Shown: piece after piece, positions 36,284-45,477 of the stretch
Layout of the letters: every line of letters begins with the position of its first letter
How positions within the stretch are numbered: the stretch's first letter is position 1
Assembly: GCA_900473685.1 (NCBI GenBank)
Contig: UCNE01000005.1
Coordinates: forward strand, 310,001 to 374,000
Reading direction: 5' to 3'
Length of the DNA stretch: 64,000 nt
DNA from: Hyphomicrobiales bacterium
GTDB lineage: Bacteria > Pseudomonadota > Alphaproteobacteria > Rhizobiales > Rhizobiaceae
The notes under the pieces: model-generated
Databases searched by the model: none
Seen by the model: the letters and a program-made list of their open reading frames with translations, nothing else
What the model was told of the DNA's origin: nothing
Program-made: the position numbers and the translations under genes

Positions 36284-37177
36284 ATGCCCGCACTGGCCCG
36301 CACGGAACACATCACACCGGCCGTATTGCCAAAAACAGGCGCAAGCGTCGTCACCCTGCCGACGCGGACGCCGTCGACATTCAAGCCGAAGCAAATCACG
36401 GCGGCGATCGCCCGCAACGTCGTGCCGCCACTGGTCGTGCTGGCCGTCATTCTGGTGATCTGGCAGGTTCTCTGTTCGGAGGCCGGCGCGACGCTGCCGT
36501 CGCCGTCACAAGTCTGGCAGGAAAGCTACGACCTGATCGCCTATCCGTTCTTCAACTACGGATCGCAGGATATCGGCCTTGGCTGGCGGGTGCTGATTTC
36601 GCTGCAGCGCGTCGCCTACGGCTTCGGCCTTGCGGCTGTCACCGGCGTCCTGATCGGCGCGCTGATCGGTCAATCGGTCTGGGCGATGCGCGGGCTTGAT
36701 CCGATCTTCCAGATCCTGCGCACCGTGCCGCCACTCGCCTGGCTGCCGCTGTCGCTGGCTGCGTTCCAGGATTCGAACCCGTCTGCCATCTTCGTGATCT
36801 TCATCACCTCGATCTGGCCGGTGATCATCAACACAGCGGTCGGCGTTCGCAATATCCCTCAGGATTACCGCAACGTCGCCAAGGTGCTCTGCCTCAACCA
36901 GTTCGAGTTCTTCTTCAAGATCATGCTGCCGTCTGCGGCCCCTTACATCTTCACCGGTCTTCGCATCGGCATCGGCCTGTCCTGGCTCGCCATCGTTGCG
37001 GCGGAAATGCTGACCGGCGGCGTCGGCATCGGCTTCTTCATCTGGGATGCGTGGAATTCCTCGCGCCTGCCCGACATCATCGTGGCGCTCGCCTATATCG
37101 GCGTCGTCGGCTTCATCCTCGACAAGCTGGTTTCAGCCGTCGGCTCCGTCATCACCCGCGGCGCATCCGCAAACTGA
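36284..37177 (+). CDS. nrtB: Nitrate ABC transporter permease NrtB
   Basis: This 297-residue permease belongs to the nitrate/taurine type family. After a cytosolic N terminus it has about six spans; the coupling loop is NIPQDYRNVAKVLCLNQFEFFFKIMLP, and the C-terminal GVGIGFFIWDAWNSS segment is typical of NrtB. GGAG lies eight bases before ATG 36284. It works with NrtA and the ATPase encoded 12 bases downstream. Confidence 0.92.
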   Translation: MPALARTEHITPAVLPKTGASVVTLPTRTPSTFKPKQITAAIARNVVPPLVVLAVILVIWQVLCSEAGATLPSPSQVWQESYDLIAYPFFNYGSQDIGLGWRVLISLQRVAYGFGLAAVTGVLIGALIGQSVWAMRGLDPIFQILRTVPPLAWLPLSLAAFQDSNPSAIFVIFITSIWPVIINTAVGVRNIPQDYRNVAKVLCLNQFEFFFKIMLPSAAPYIFTGLRIGIGLSWLAIVAAEMLTGGVGIGFFIWDAWNSSRLPDIIVALAYIGVVGFILDKLVSAVGSVITRGASAN

Positions 37178-37188
37178 GGGCCCAGATC

Positions 37189-37986
37189 ATGAGCGCCTAT
37201 CTGAAACTCGATCATATCGACAAGTATTTCGACCGGGCGGGAAGCCGCGCCGAAGTGTTGAAAGGCATCAACCTGACGATTGCCAAGGGCGAATTCGTCT
37301 CGATCATCGGCCATTCCGGCTGCGGAAAATCGACCCTGCTCAACCTGATCGCCGGCCTGACGCCGGTCTCCTCCGGAGCCGTGCTTTTGGAAAACCGCGA
37401 GGTCAATGCGCCCGGCCCCGAACGCGCCGTCGTGTTCCAGAACCACAGCCTGCTTCCCTGGCTGACGGTCTATGAAAATGTCAACCTCGCCGTCTCCAAG
37501 GTTTTCGGCAGAAGCAAAAACAAGAGCGAGCGCCACGACTGGGTGATGGCCAATCTCGACCTCGTTCAGATGGCGCATGCGAAGGACAAGCGGCCGTCGG
37601 AAATTTCCGGCGGCATGAAGCAGCGGGTCGGCATTGCCCGGGCACTCGCCATGGAGCCGAAGATCCTTTTGCTCGATGAACCCTTCGGTGCACTCGACGC
37701 CTTGACGCGGGCACATCTGCAGGACGCGGTGATGGAAATCCACCTTCGCCTCGGCAACACCATGCTGATGATCACCCACGACGTCGACGAGGCCGTGCTG
37801 CTTTCTGACCGGATCGTGATGATGACCAATGGTCCCGCGGCCTCTATTGGCGAAGTGCTCGACGTGCCGATCGCCCGCCCGCGCAACCGTATCGAGCTCG
37901 CCTCGGACCGCACCTATCTCAAATGCCGCGAGGCGGTGCTGAAGTTCCTCTACGAACGTCACCGTTTCGTCGAAGCCGCGGAGTGA
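37189..37986 (+). CDS. Nitrate ABC transporter ATP-binding protein (NrtD-like, single domain)
   Basis: This 265-residue ATPase has Walker A GHSGCGKST, a signature ISGGMKQRVGIARAL and Walker B ILLLDEPFGALDALTR. It lacks the NrtA-like C-terminal domain of cyanobacterial NrtC, so it corresponds to NrtD. ATG 37189 begins the family-like MSAYLKLDHIDKYF; the frame stays open further upstream inside nrtB but without support. It is followed closely by nirB. Confidence 0.9.
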   Translation: MSAYLKLDHIDKYFDRAGSRAEVLKGINLTIAKGEFVSIIGHSGCGKSTLLNLIAGLTPVSSGAVLLENREVNAPGPERAVVFQNHSLLPWLTVYENVNLAVSKVFGRSKNKSERHDWVMANLDLVQMAHAKDKRPSEISGGMKQRVGIARALAMEPKILLLDEPFGALDALTRAHLQDAVMEIHLRLGNTMLMITHDVDEAVLLSDRIVMMTNGPAASIGEVLDVPIARPRNRIELASDRTYLKCREAVLKFLYERHRFVEAAE

Positions 37987-37991
37987 CCGGC

Positions 37992-40442
37992 ATGACCCAG
38001 AAACTCATCATCATCGGTAATGGCATGGCGCCCGGCCGCATGCTGGAGCACCTGTTCGAACAGGCCCCGGGCCAGTACGACGTCACGATCTTCAACGCCG
38101 AGCCCCGCGTCAACTATGACCGCATCATGCTGTCGCCGGTTCTGTCCGGCGAGAAGACCTACGAACAGATCGTCATTCATGGCGACGGCTGGTACATCGA
38201 AAACGGCATCACCCTCTACAAGGGACACAAGATCGTCTCGATCGACCGTGCCGCCAAGACCGTAACCTCCGATCACGGCGTCACCGAAAGCTACGACAAG
38301 CTGGTGATCGCCACCGGCTCGGTGCCTTTCATCATTCCGGTTCCCGGCAAGGATTTGCCCGGCGTCATCACCTACCGTGACATCGACGACGTTCAGGCCA
38401 TGCTGCTGGCAGCCCAGTCGCGGGAAAAGGCCATTGTCATCGGCGGCGGCCTTCTCGGGCTGGAGGCGGCAGCCGGGCTCAATTCGCGCGGCATGGACGT
38501 CACCGTGCTGCATGTCATGCCGACGCTGATGGACCGCCAGCTCGATCCGGCGGCCGGCTACCTGTTGCAGCGCGCCTTCGAGGATCGTGGCATCAAGGTC
38601 ATCACCAAGGCCAACACCAGGCAGATCATCGGCGATGGCAAGGTCGAAGGCATCGAGCTGGATGATGGCACGATCATCCCGGCAAGCCTCGTGGTCATGG
38701 CCGTCGGCATCCGTCCGAATGCGGCGATTGCCAAGGACGCAGGTCTTGCGGTCAACCGCGGCATCGTCGTCGATTCCGGCATGCAGACCTCGGATGGTGA
38801 TATTCTGGCACTCGGCGAATGTGCCGAGGTTGACGGCATGGTCTACGGTCTCGTCGCTCCCCTTTACGATATGGCGCGCATTGCCGCATCGCATCTGGCC
38901 GGCGACCGCACACCCGCCTTCGTTCATTCGGATACACCCACGAAACTCAAGGTCACCGGCATCAACCTGTTCTCGCTCGGCGACTTTGCCGAAGGCGATG
39001 ACCGCGAGGAGATCGTGCTGCGCGACGCCACGGCCGGCGTCTACAAGCGGCTGGTCCTGAAGGACAACCGCATCATCGGCACCGTGCTCTACGGCGAAAC
39101 CGCCGATGGAGCCTGGTTCAACGACCTGAAGAAGAAAGCCACGGATATTTCCGAAATGCGCGAAACGCTCATTTTCGGCCAGGCCTACCAGGGAGGGTCG
39201 CCGCTGGACCCTACGGCGGCCGTTGCAGCCTTGCCGGATGATGCGGAAATCTGCGGCTGCAACGGCGTCTGCAAGGGCAAGATCACGGCGACGATCACCG
39301 GCAAGGGGCTGACCTCGCTCGACGAAGTCCGCGCTCACACCAAGGCCTCCGCCTCCTGCGGGTCCTGCACCGGCCTCGTCGAACAGCTGATGACCATCAC
39401 GCTGGGCGATGCCTATAATCCAAAGGCCGTGCAGCCGATGTGCGGCTGTAGCGAACTTGGCCATGACGACGTTCGCCGCCTGATCAAGGCCAAGGGCTTG
39501 AAGACCATTCCCGCAGTCATGCAAGAACTGGAGTGGAAGACCTCCTGCGGCTGCGCCAAATGCCGCCCGGCGCTCAATTACTACCTCGTCTGCGACTGGC
39601 CGGACGAATATGCCGACGATTACCAGTCGCGGTTCATCAACGAGCGCGTCCACGCCAATATCCAGAAGGACGGCACCTATTCTGTGGTGCCGCGCATGTG
39701 GGGCGGCGTTACCAATGCCGGCGAATTGCGGGCCATCGCCGATGTGGTCGACAAGTTCGAAATCCCGCTGGTCAAGGTCACCGGCGGTCAGCGCATCGAT
39801 CTGCTCGGGATCGAGAAGGACGACCTGCCGGCCGTCTGGGCCGATCTCGGCAAGGCCGGCTTCATCTCCGGCCAGGCTTATGCCAAGGGCCTGCGCACAG
39901 TGAAAACCTGCGTCGGCTCCGATTGGTGCCGCTTCGGTACGCAGGATTCCACCGGCCTTGGCATCCGCATCGAAAAATTCATGTGGGGTTCGTGGACCCC
40001 AGCCAAGCTGAAGCTGGCCGTGTCCGGCTGTCCGCGAAACTGCGCCGAGGCGACCTGCAAGGATATCGGCGTCATCTGTGTCGACAGCGGCTTCGAGATC
40101 CATTTCGCCGGGGCCGCCGGTCTCGACATCAAGGGCACGGAAGTTCTGGGTCTCGTCAAAACCGAGGAGGAGGCGCTGCAATACATCGTTGCGCTGACCC
40201 AGATGTACCGCGAGCAAGGGCGTTATCTCGAGCGCATCTACAAATGGGCAAAACGCATCGGTCTGGACGAAATCCGCCGCCAGATCATGGGCGATGCGGA
40301 CAAGCGCCAGGCCTATTACGAGCGTTTCGTCTTCTCCCAGAAATTCGCCCAGGTCGATCCCTGGTCGGAGCGCGTCTCCGGCAAGGACAAGCATGAGTTC
40401 CGGCCGATGGCGACGGTCGGCTATCCGGAGGCGGCGGAATGA
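37992..40442 (+). CDS. nirB: Nitrite reductase [NAD(P)H] large subunit NirB
   Basis: This 816-residue assimilatory nitrite reductase reduces nitrite to ammonium. In order it has an FAD/NAD-binding pyridine nucleotide oxidoreductase domain (MTQKLIIIGNGMAPGRML, later VIGGGLLGLEAA), two BFD-like [2Fe-2S] domains (CGCNGVCKGKI with CGSCTGL, then MCGCSELGHDD with CGCAKC) and a siroheme/[4Fe-4S] domain (TCVGSDWCRFG and SGCPRNCAEATC). All cysteine sets look intact. ATG 37992 lies five bases after the ATPase stop. Its end overlaps nirD by four bases. Confidence 0.95.
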   Translation: MTQKLIIIGNGMAPGRMLEHLFEQAPGQYDVTIFNAEPRVNYDRIMLSPVLSGEKTYEQIVIHGDGWYIENGITLYKGHKIVSIDRAAKTVTSDHGVTESYDKLVIATGSVPFIIPVPGKDLPGVITYRDIDDVQAMLLAAQSREKAIVIGGGLLGLEAAAGLNSRGMDVTVLHVMPTLMDRQLDPAAGYLLQRAFEDRGIKVITKANTRQIIGDGKVEGIELDDGTIIPASLVVMAVGIRPNAAIAKDAGLAVNRGIVVDSGMQTSDGDILALGECAEVDGMVYGLVAPLYDMARIAASHLAGDRTPAFVHSDTPTKLKVTGINLFSLGDFAEGDDREEIVLRDATAGVYKRLVLKDNRIIGTVLYGETADGAWFNDLKKKATDISEMRETLIFGQAYQGGSPLDPTAAVAALPDDAEICGCNGVCKGKITATITGKGLTSLDEVRAHTKASASCGSCTGLVEQLMTITLGDAYNPKAVQPMCGCSELGHDDVRRLIKAKGLKTIPAVMQELEWKTSCGCAKCRPALNYYLVCDWPDEYADDYQSRFINERVHANIQKDGTYSVVPRMWGGVTNAGELRAIADVVDKFEIPLVKVTGGQRIDLLGIEKDDLPAVWADLGKAGFISGQAYAKGLRTVKTCVGSDWCRFGTQDSTGLGIRIEKFMWGSWTPAKLKLAVSGCPRNCAEATCKDIGVICVDSGFEIHFAGAAGLDIKGTEVLGLVKTEEEALQYIVALTQMYREQGRYLERIYKWAKRIGLDEIRRQIMGDADKRQAYYERFVFSQKFAQVDPWSERVSGKDKHEFRPMATVGYPEAAE

Positions 40443-40783
40443 TGGGCATGGATATGAACTGGATCGCAATCGGCGACATCTCCGACATCCCGCTGCGCGG
40501 CGCGCGCTGCGTGAAGACGCAGCAAGGCAAGATCGCAGTGTTTCGCACGGCCGAAAACGAAGTCTTCGCCATCGAGGATCACTGCCCGCACAAGGGTGGA
40601 CCGCTGAGCCAGGGCATCGTGCATGGAACGTCCGTCACCTGCCCGCTGCACAACTGGGTGATTTCGCTCGAAACCGGCAAGGCGCTGGGTGCCGACAACG
40701 GCGAAGTGCGGACGATCCCGGTGCGCAACGATAACGGAGCGCTTTCGATTGCGCTCGAAAGCCTGATGATGGCGGCGGAATGA
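40439..40783 (+). CDS. nirD: Nitrite reductase small subunit NirD
   Basis: This 114-residue Rieske-type [2Fe-2S] protein has the ligand pairs CPH (in DHCPHKGGPLSQG) and CPLH (in VTCPLHNW). It is the partner of NirB and its ATG overlaps the nirB stop as ATGA. Several in-frame ATGs occur within the first six codons, so the exact start is uncertain by a few residues. A palindromic repeat element follows before nasA. Confidence 0.92.
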   Translation: MMGMDMNWIAIGDISDIPLRGARCVKTQQGKIAVFRTAENEVFAIEDHCPHKGGPLSQGIVHGTSVTCPLHNWVISLETGKALGADNGEVRTIPVRNDNGALSIALESLMMAAE

Positions 40784-40816
40784 TGGGAAGCCAAACCTCT
40801 CATTCGCGGAGAACTC

Positions 40817-40961
40817 ACCCCCCTCTGTCCCTTCGGGACATCTCCCCCACAAGGGGGGAGATCATTCTTTTCCCTTGGCGGATTGAAGGAAAGAAACGCA
40901 AGAATTCGGCGGTCAATCTCCCCCCTTGTGGGGGAGATGTCCCGGAGGGACAGAGGGGGGG
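40817..40961. repeat. Rhizobial palindromic intergenic element (inverted 46-bp arms)
   Basis: Two 46-base arms (40817-40862 and 40916-40961) are reverse complements with two mismatches, separated by 53 bases. Each arm is itself hairpin-forming (CTCCCCC...GGGGGAG and GTCCC...GGGAC). It matches in kind the RIME-type mosaic elements of rhizobial genomes. It lies inside the nitrate operon between nirD and nasA and could affect read-through or mRNA processing there. Confidence 0.8.
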
Positions 40962-41002
40962 AGCACGCCGCGCTCTCGAAACTCCGCAGCGGGGCGCGCT
41001 TC

Positions 41003-43660
41003 ATGTCCACTGAAACCAAAACCACCTGCCCCTATTGCGGCGTTGGTTGCGGCGTCATCGCCAAAATCGATGGTACCGGCACGGTCAGCGTCAGGGGCGA
41101 TCCGGATCATCCCGCCAATTTTGGCCGGCTCTGTTCCAAGGGTTCGGCGCTGGCCGAAACCATCGATCTCGACGGCCGGGTGCTTCACCCGCAGATTGGC
41201 GGAGAACGCGCAAGCTGGGATGAAGCCCTTGATCTTGTGGCCTCCCGCTTTTCACAAACCATCGCCGAGCACGGCCCGGATTCAGTCGCCTTCTACGTCT
41301 CCGGTCAACTGCTGACTGAAGACTATTACGTCGCCAACAAGCTGATGAAGGGTTTTATCGGCTCGGCCAATATCGACACCAATTCGCGGCTGTGCATGTC
41401 CTCCTCCGTCGCCGGACACAAACGTGCCTTCGGTGCCGATACCGTTCCCGGCACCTACGAGGATATCGAGCTTGCCGATCTCGTCATCCTCACGGGGTCC
41501 AACCTCGCCTGGTGCCACCCGGTGATCTACCAGAGGCTGGCCGCCGCCAAGGCCATCAGGCCCTCCATGAAAATCGTGGTCATCGACCCACGCCGCACGA
41601 TGACGGCCGATATCGCCGACCTGCATCTAGCGATCCGTCCGGATGGCGACGTGGCGCTGTTCATGGGCCTTCTTGCCCACCTCGCCGGCACTGCCGCGAT
41701 CGACCAGAACTATATCGGCACGCACACCAGCGGTTTCGCCGATGCTTTCGCTGCCGCCTCGGCCTTTGATGTCGCCGATCTGATGGAATTGACCGGATTG
41801 CCCTCCATGCAATTGCGCCAGTTCTTCCGGCTGTTCGAGGAAACGCAAAAGGTCGTCACCTGCTACAGCCAGGGTGTCAACCAGTCCGCGTCGGGCACCG
41901 ACAAGGTCAACACCATCATCAATTGCCATCTGGCCACCGGGCGCATCGGCCGGCCCGGCATGGGGCCGTTCTCGCTGACCGGCCAGCCGAATGCCATGGG
42001 CGGGCGCGAGGTCGGTGGGCTCGCCAACATGCTGGCCGCCCATATGGCGATCGAAAACCCGGATGATTGCGACCGCGTCCAGCGCTTCTGGCAAGCACCC
42101 GCCATTGCCCGCAAGCCTGGTCTCAAGGCTGTCGACATGTTCCGGGCGGTTGCCGACGGCCGGATCAAGGCGCTGTGGATCATGGCAACCAATCCGGTTG
42201 TCTCGATGCCGGACGCCGATGCCGTCGCCGCCGCGATCGCCGCCTGCCCGTTCGTCGTCGTGTCTGATGTCCTGCAGCAGACTGACACGACCCCATATGC
42301 GCATGTGCTTCTGCCATCGCTCGGCTGGGGCGAGAAGGACGGCACGGTGACCAATTCCGAGCGCCGCATCTCTCGCCAGCGCGCCTTTCTTACAGCACCG
42401 GGCGAAGCGAAAGCCGACTGGTGGCAGATGACGGAAGTCGCGCGCCGCATGGGCTTTGGCCCCGCCTTTTCTACAGAGTCCGCGGCAAAAATCTTTGCCG
42501 AGCATGCAGCACTTTCGGCCTTTGAAAATGACGGCAGCCGCGATTTCGATATTGGCGCCCATCGCCAGATCGATGCGGACACCTATGATGCAATGCCCCC
42601 GTTTCAATGGCCGCAACAGGAAGGCGCAACGGCCCGGACCACACGGTTTTTCAGCGAAGGCGGCTTCTTTCATGCCGATCGCAAGGCGCGCTTCATTGCC
42701 GTTAGCTCCCCGGTCTCGGACCGGACCAATGCCGATTTTCCACTGACGCTCAATACCGGCCGCATCCGCGACCAGTGGCATACGATGACGCGGACCGGCA
42801 AAAGCGCCCGGCTTTCGGCCCATATCGCCGAGCCCTTCGCCGAAATACACCCGCGCGATGCCATGGAAATCGGTGTTGCCAGCGCCTCACTTGTCGAGAT
42901 CGAAAGTCCCTACGGCAAGGCCGTGGTCCGCGCACTCGTCACCGACCGGCAGGCGCGCGGCAGCTTGTTCGTGCCGATGCACTGGAACGATCAGTTTGCG
43001 GCCGCGGCACGGATCGATGCTGTCGTCGCACCGGTGACCGATCCTGTTTCTGGTCAGCCGGCATCCAAAAACGTCGCGGTCGCCGCCCGGCCGCGCAAGG
43101 TGGAAAGCTACGGCTTTGCGGTCTGCTTCCACAAGCCGCAAAACCTCGATGCCGCTTACTGGGCCTTGGCAAAGGCCGATGGCGGTTGGCGGCTGGAGCT
43201 TGGCTTTGATGCGGCCCCCGCAAGCTGGGCCGACTGGTGCCGTCAGCACTTTGCCATTGCCGGCCATATCGAGCCGCTCGGTTATGCCGACAGGCAATCC
43301 GGCGATCTGCGCCTTGCCTTTTTCGATGGGGACCGCCTGCTCGCCGCCTTCTTTCTCGCATCCCAGCCTGTCGCGGTTGCCCGCAATTGGGCGATCGAGC
43401 AGCTCAGCGTCCGGCATACCGAACTCGCCAAGCGGTTCGCCGTCGTCGCGGGACGTCCGGGCGCCGGGCGCATGGACCCGGGCGCGACCGTCTGCTCCTG
43501 CTTCGGCGTCGGCGTCAACCAGATCGTCGCGGCGGTGCGCGGCGGCTGCCGCGGCGTCGAGGCTGTCGGCAAGGAAACCAATGCAGGAACCAATTGCGGC
43601 TCGTGCCGCGCGGAAATCAGGGGGATCATCGATGGATGTCTTGCAGCTGCTGCCGAGTGA
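41003..43660 (+). CDS. nasA: Assimilatory nitrate reductase catalytic subunit NasA
   Basis: This 885-residue molybdopterin oxidoreductase has an N-terminal [4Fe-4S] set C9, C12, C16 and C44, followed by the bis-MGD domains (for example NIDTNSRLCMSSSVAGHKRAFG) and the dinucleotide-binding C-terminal domain. A BFD-like [2Fe-2S] domain ends the protein (VCSCFGVGVNQI with CGSC), as in many bacterial NasA enzymes. No signal peptide, so it is cytosolic. ATG 41003 gives the standard start MSTETKTTCPYCGVGCG; the frame is open back into the repeat, which is not coding. It reduces nitrate to nitrite for NirBD. Confidence 0.95.
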   Translation: MSTETKTTCPYCGVGCGVIAKIDGTGTVSVRGDPDHPANFGRLCSKGSALAETIDLDGRVLHPQIGGERASWDEALDLVASRFSQTIAEHGPDSVAFYVSGQLLTEDYYVANKLMKGFIGSANIDTNSRLCMSSSVAGHKRAFGADTVPGTYEDIELADLVILTGSNLAWCHPVIYQRLAAAKAIRPSMKIVVIDPRRTMTADIADLHLAIRPDGDVALFMGLLAHLAGTAAIDQNYIGTHTSGFADAFAAASAFDVADLMELTGLPSMQLRQFFRLFEETQKVVTCYSQGVNQSASGTDKVNTIINCHLATGRIGRPGMGPFSLTGQPNAMGGREVGGLANMLAAHMAIENPDDCDRVQRFWQAPAIARKPGLKAVDMFRAVADGRIKALWIMATNPVVSMPDADAVAAAIAACPFVVVSDVLQQTDTTPYAHVLLPSLGWGEKDGTVTNSERRISRQRAFLTAPGEAKADWWQMTEVARRMGFGPAFSTESAAKIFAEHAALSAFENDGSRDFDIGAHRQIDADTYDAMPPFQWPQQEGATARTTRFFSEGGFFHADRKARFIAVSSPVSDRTNADFPLTLNTGRIRDQWHTMTRTGKSARLSAHIAEPFAEIHPRDAMEIGVASASLVEIESPYGKAVVRALVTDRQARGSLFVPMHWNDQFAAAARIDAVVAPVTDPVSGQPASKNVAVAARPRKVESYGFAVCFHKPQNLDAAYWALAKADGGWRLELGFDAAPASWADWCRQHFAIAGHIEPLGYADRQSGDLRLAFFDGDRLLAAFFLASQPVAVARNWAIEQLSVRHTELAKRFAVVAGRPGAGRMDPGATVCSCFGVGVNQIVAAVRGGCRGVEAVGKETNAGTNCGSCRAEIRGIIDGCLAAAAE

Positions 43661-45146
43661 ACAGGCCCTTCGCACCGCCCCCGCCCGCATGGCCCCGCTT
43701 GCCAAGTTGCCGGTGTTCTGGGCGCTGACCGGCAAACGCGCCGTCGTTGCCGGCGGATCGGACGCCGCCGCATGGAAGGCGGAACTGCTGGCGGCCTGTG
43801 GCGCCGAAGTTCATGTCTACGCGCAGGATTTGAGCGAGGCATTTTCCACTCTTCTCCGCCAAGGGTCGCAATCCGGAGACGGCCGGTTCGTTCATCATGC
43901 CCAAGACTGGCATGCCGGGGCCTTTGAGCAAGCAGCCATCGCGATCGCTGACTGTGAGGATGACGCCGCCGCAGCACGGTTCTTCGGAGCCGCCCAAAAG
44001 GCCGGTGTTCCCGTCAACGTCATCGACAAACCGCGCTATTGCCAGTTCCAGTTCGGATCGATCGTCAACCGCTCGCCTGTTGTCGTAGCGATCTCCACCG
44101 ATGGCGCGGCTCCCATCCTCGCTCAGGCGATCCGGCGCCGGATAGAGACGCTGTTGCCGCCATCGCTGAAATCCTGGGGCGCACTGGCGCATTCGATCCG
44201 GGATCGGATCAACGCGGCGATAGCAACCGCGGCCGGGCGGCGCGCCTTCTGGGAGGCTTTCGCCGATCGCGCCTTTGGCGCGTCACCCGAGGCGAATACG
44301 CAGGGCGATCTGCTTGCCGATGCCAAGTGCATCGTCGCGGCGGCGCAGTCCTCATCTCCCGGCCGCGTCACTCTCGTCGGTGCCGGACCCGGCGATGCCG
44401 AACTCCTGACACTGAAAGCCGTGCGGGCGTTGCAGGCAGCCGATGTCATTCTCTTCGATGATCTTGTTTCCGACGAGGTTCTGGAGCTTGCCCGCCGCGA
44501 GGCAAAACGCATGCTGGTGGGCAAACGCGGCGGCCGCGCCAGTTGCAAACAGGAGGATATCAACGCGACGATGATCCAGCTTGCCCGGGCTGGAAAACAC
44601 GTCGTGCGTCTGAAATCCGGCGATCCGATGATCTTTGGCCGGGCCGGAGAGGAAATCGCCTGTTTGCAACAGCACGGCATTCCTGTCGATGTCGTTCCCG
44701 GTATCACGTCCGCCAGTGCCATGGCCGCACGCCTGGGCGTGTCGCTTACCCATCGCGATCACGCCCAGGCAGTCCGTTTCGTCACCGGCCATTCGCGGCA
44801 AGGCTTCCTGCCGGCGGATATCCAGTGGCACGATCTTGCACACTCCCGCACCACGACGATCTTTTACATGGGCGGGCGCACTGCAGGCCAGATCCGGATG
44901 CACTTGCTGGCAGCCGGAATGAACGCCGACACGCCTGTTGCCGTGGTCAGCGCGGTGACCCGTCACAATGAGCAGCGATGGAGTGGACGTTTGGACGATC
45001 TGGCGTCTGCCGTCACGCGGATTGGCACGGACGAGCCGATCCTGATCGGTGTCGGTTCTGTCTTTTCACAAGCGGCGCACGCGGCCAAGCCGACCGTTGC
45101 TCCGCTTCGATCGTCACATTTCAACATTGCGAGGGCAGGTCTATGA
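43632..45146 (+). CDS. cysG: Siroheme synthase CysG (fused dehydrogenase-ferrochelatase/methyltransferase)
   Basis: This 504-residue protein supplies siroheme to NirB. The N-terminal half is the precorrin-2 dehydrogenase/ferrochelatase domain (KRAVVAGGSDAAAWKAELL). The C-terminal half is uroporphyrinogen-III C-methyltransferase (VTLVGAGPGDAELLTLKAVRAL, then RLKSGDPMIFGRAGEE and VVPGITSASA). ATG 43632 overlaps the nasA end by 29 bases, with GGGG upstream. It belongs to the nitrate operon. Confidence 0.93.
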   Translation: MDVLQLLPSEQALRTAPARMAPLAKLPVFWALTGKRAVVAGGSDAAAWKAELLAACGAEVHVYAQDLSEAFSTLLRQGSQSGDGRFVHHAQDWHAGAFEQAAIAIADCEDDAAAARFFGAAQKAGVPVNVIDKPRYCQFQFGSIVNRSPVVVAISTDGAAPILAQAIRRRIETLLPPSLKSWGALAHSIRDRINAAIATAAGRRAFWEAFADRAFGASPEANTQGDLLADAKCIVAAAQSSSPGRVTLVGAGPGDAELLTLKAVRALQAADVILFDDLVSDEVLELARREAKRMLVGKRGGRASCKQEDINATMIQLARAGKHVVRLKSGDPMIFGRAGEEIACLQQHGIPVDVVPGITSASAMAARLGVSLTHRDHAQAVRFVTGHSRQGFLPADIQWHDLAHSRTTTIFYMGGRTAGQIRMHLLAAGMNADTPVAVVSAVTRHNEQRWSGRLDDLASAVTRIGTDEPILIGVGSVFSQAAHAAKPTVAPLRSSHFNIARAGL

Positions 45147-45463
45147 TCCCGATGGACATTGTCTCCTCCCTCTTGCTCAGCGTGGCAATCGCCTTGAGCT
45201 TTGGTGAGTTCCGCCTCATCTTCTCGGGCTCGACCGAGGAAGCGGTTCTGCGCTCACCGGCGACGACGCTGGCGAGCGCGATCTGCCTTACGGCATCCGG
45301 TCTGGCATTCAGCTCCGAATCCATCGGGGTTGGAACTCTGGTCGTATCGGCCGGTTTCCTGTTCGGCGGCCTTGTTCACAAGTCTTCCGTTCGCGCGCCA
45401 ATCGCCGTCACCCTGAGTCTGGCTGGCTTGGCGCTGTTTCTCCATTTCTCGATCAGGCCGTAG
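45143..45463 (+). CDS. Small membrane protein of unknown function
   Basis: This 106-residue protein has about four hydrophobic stretches and no catalytic motif. Its ATG overlaps the cysG stop as ATGA, so it is translated from the nitrate operon mRNA. The function is unknown; a role in membrane association or transport linked to nitrate metabolism is conceivable but not shown. It ends 14 bases before the convergent FadR-type gene. Confidence 0.65.
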   Translation: MIPMDIVSSLLLSVAIALSFGEFRLIFSGSTEEAVLRSPATTLASAICLTASGLAFSSESIGVGTLVVSAGFLFGGLVHKSSVRAPIAVTLSLAGLALFLHFSIRP

Positions 45464-45477
45464 GCCAGACGCGTGGA

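Noticed and set aside
40883-41002. Extended N terminus of NasA reading through the repeat
   Set aside because: It is repeat-derived sequence; the conserved start MSTETKTTCPYCGVGCG lies at 41003.
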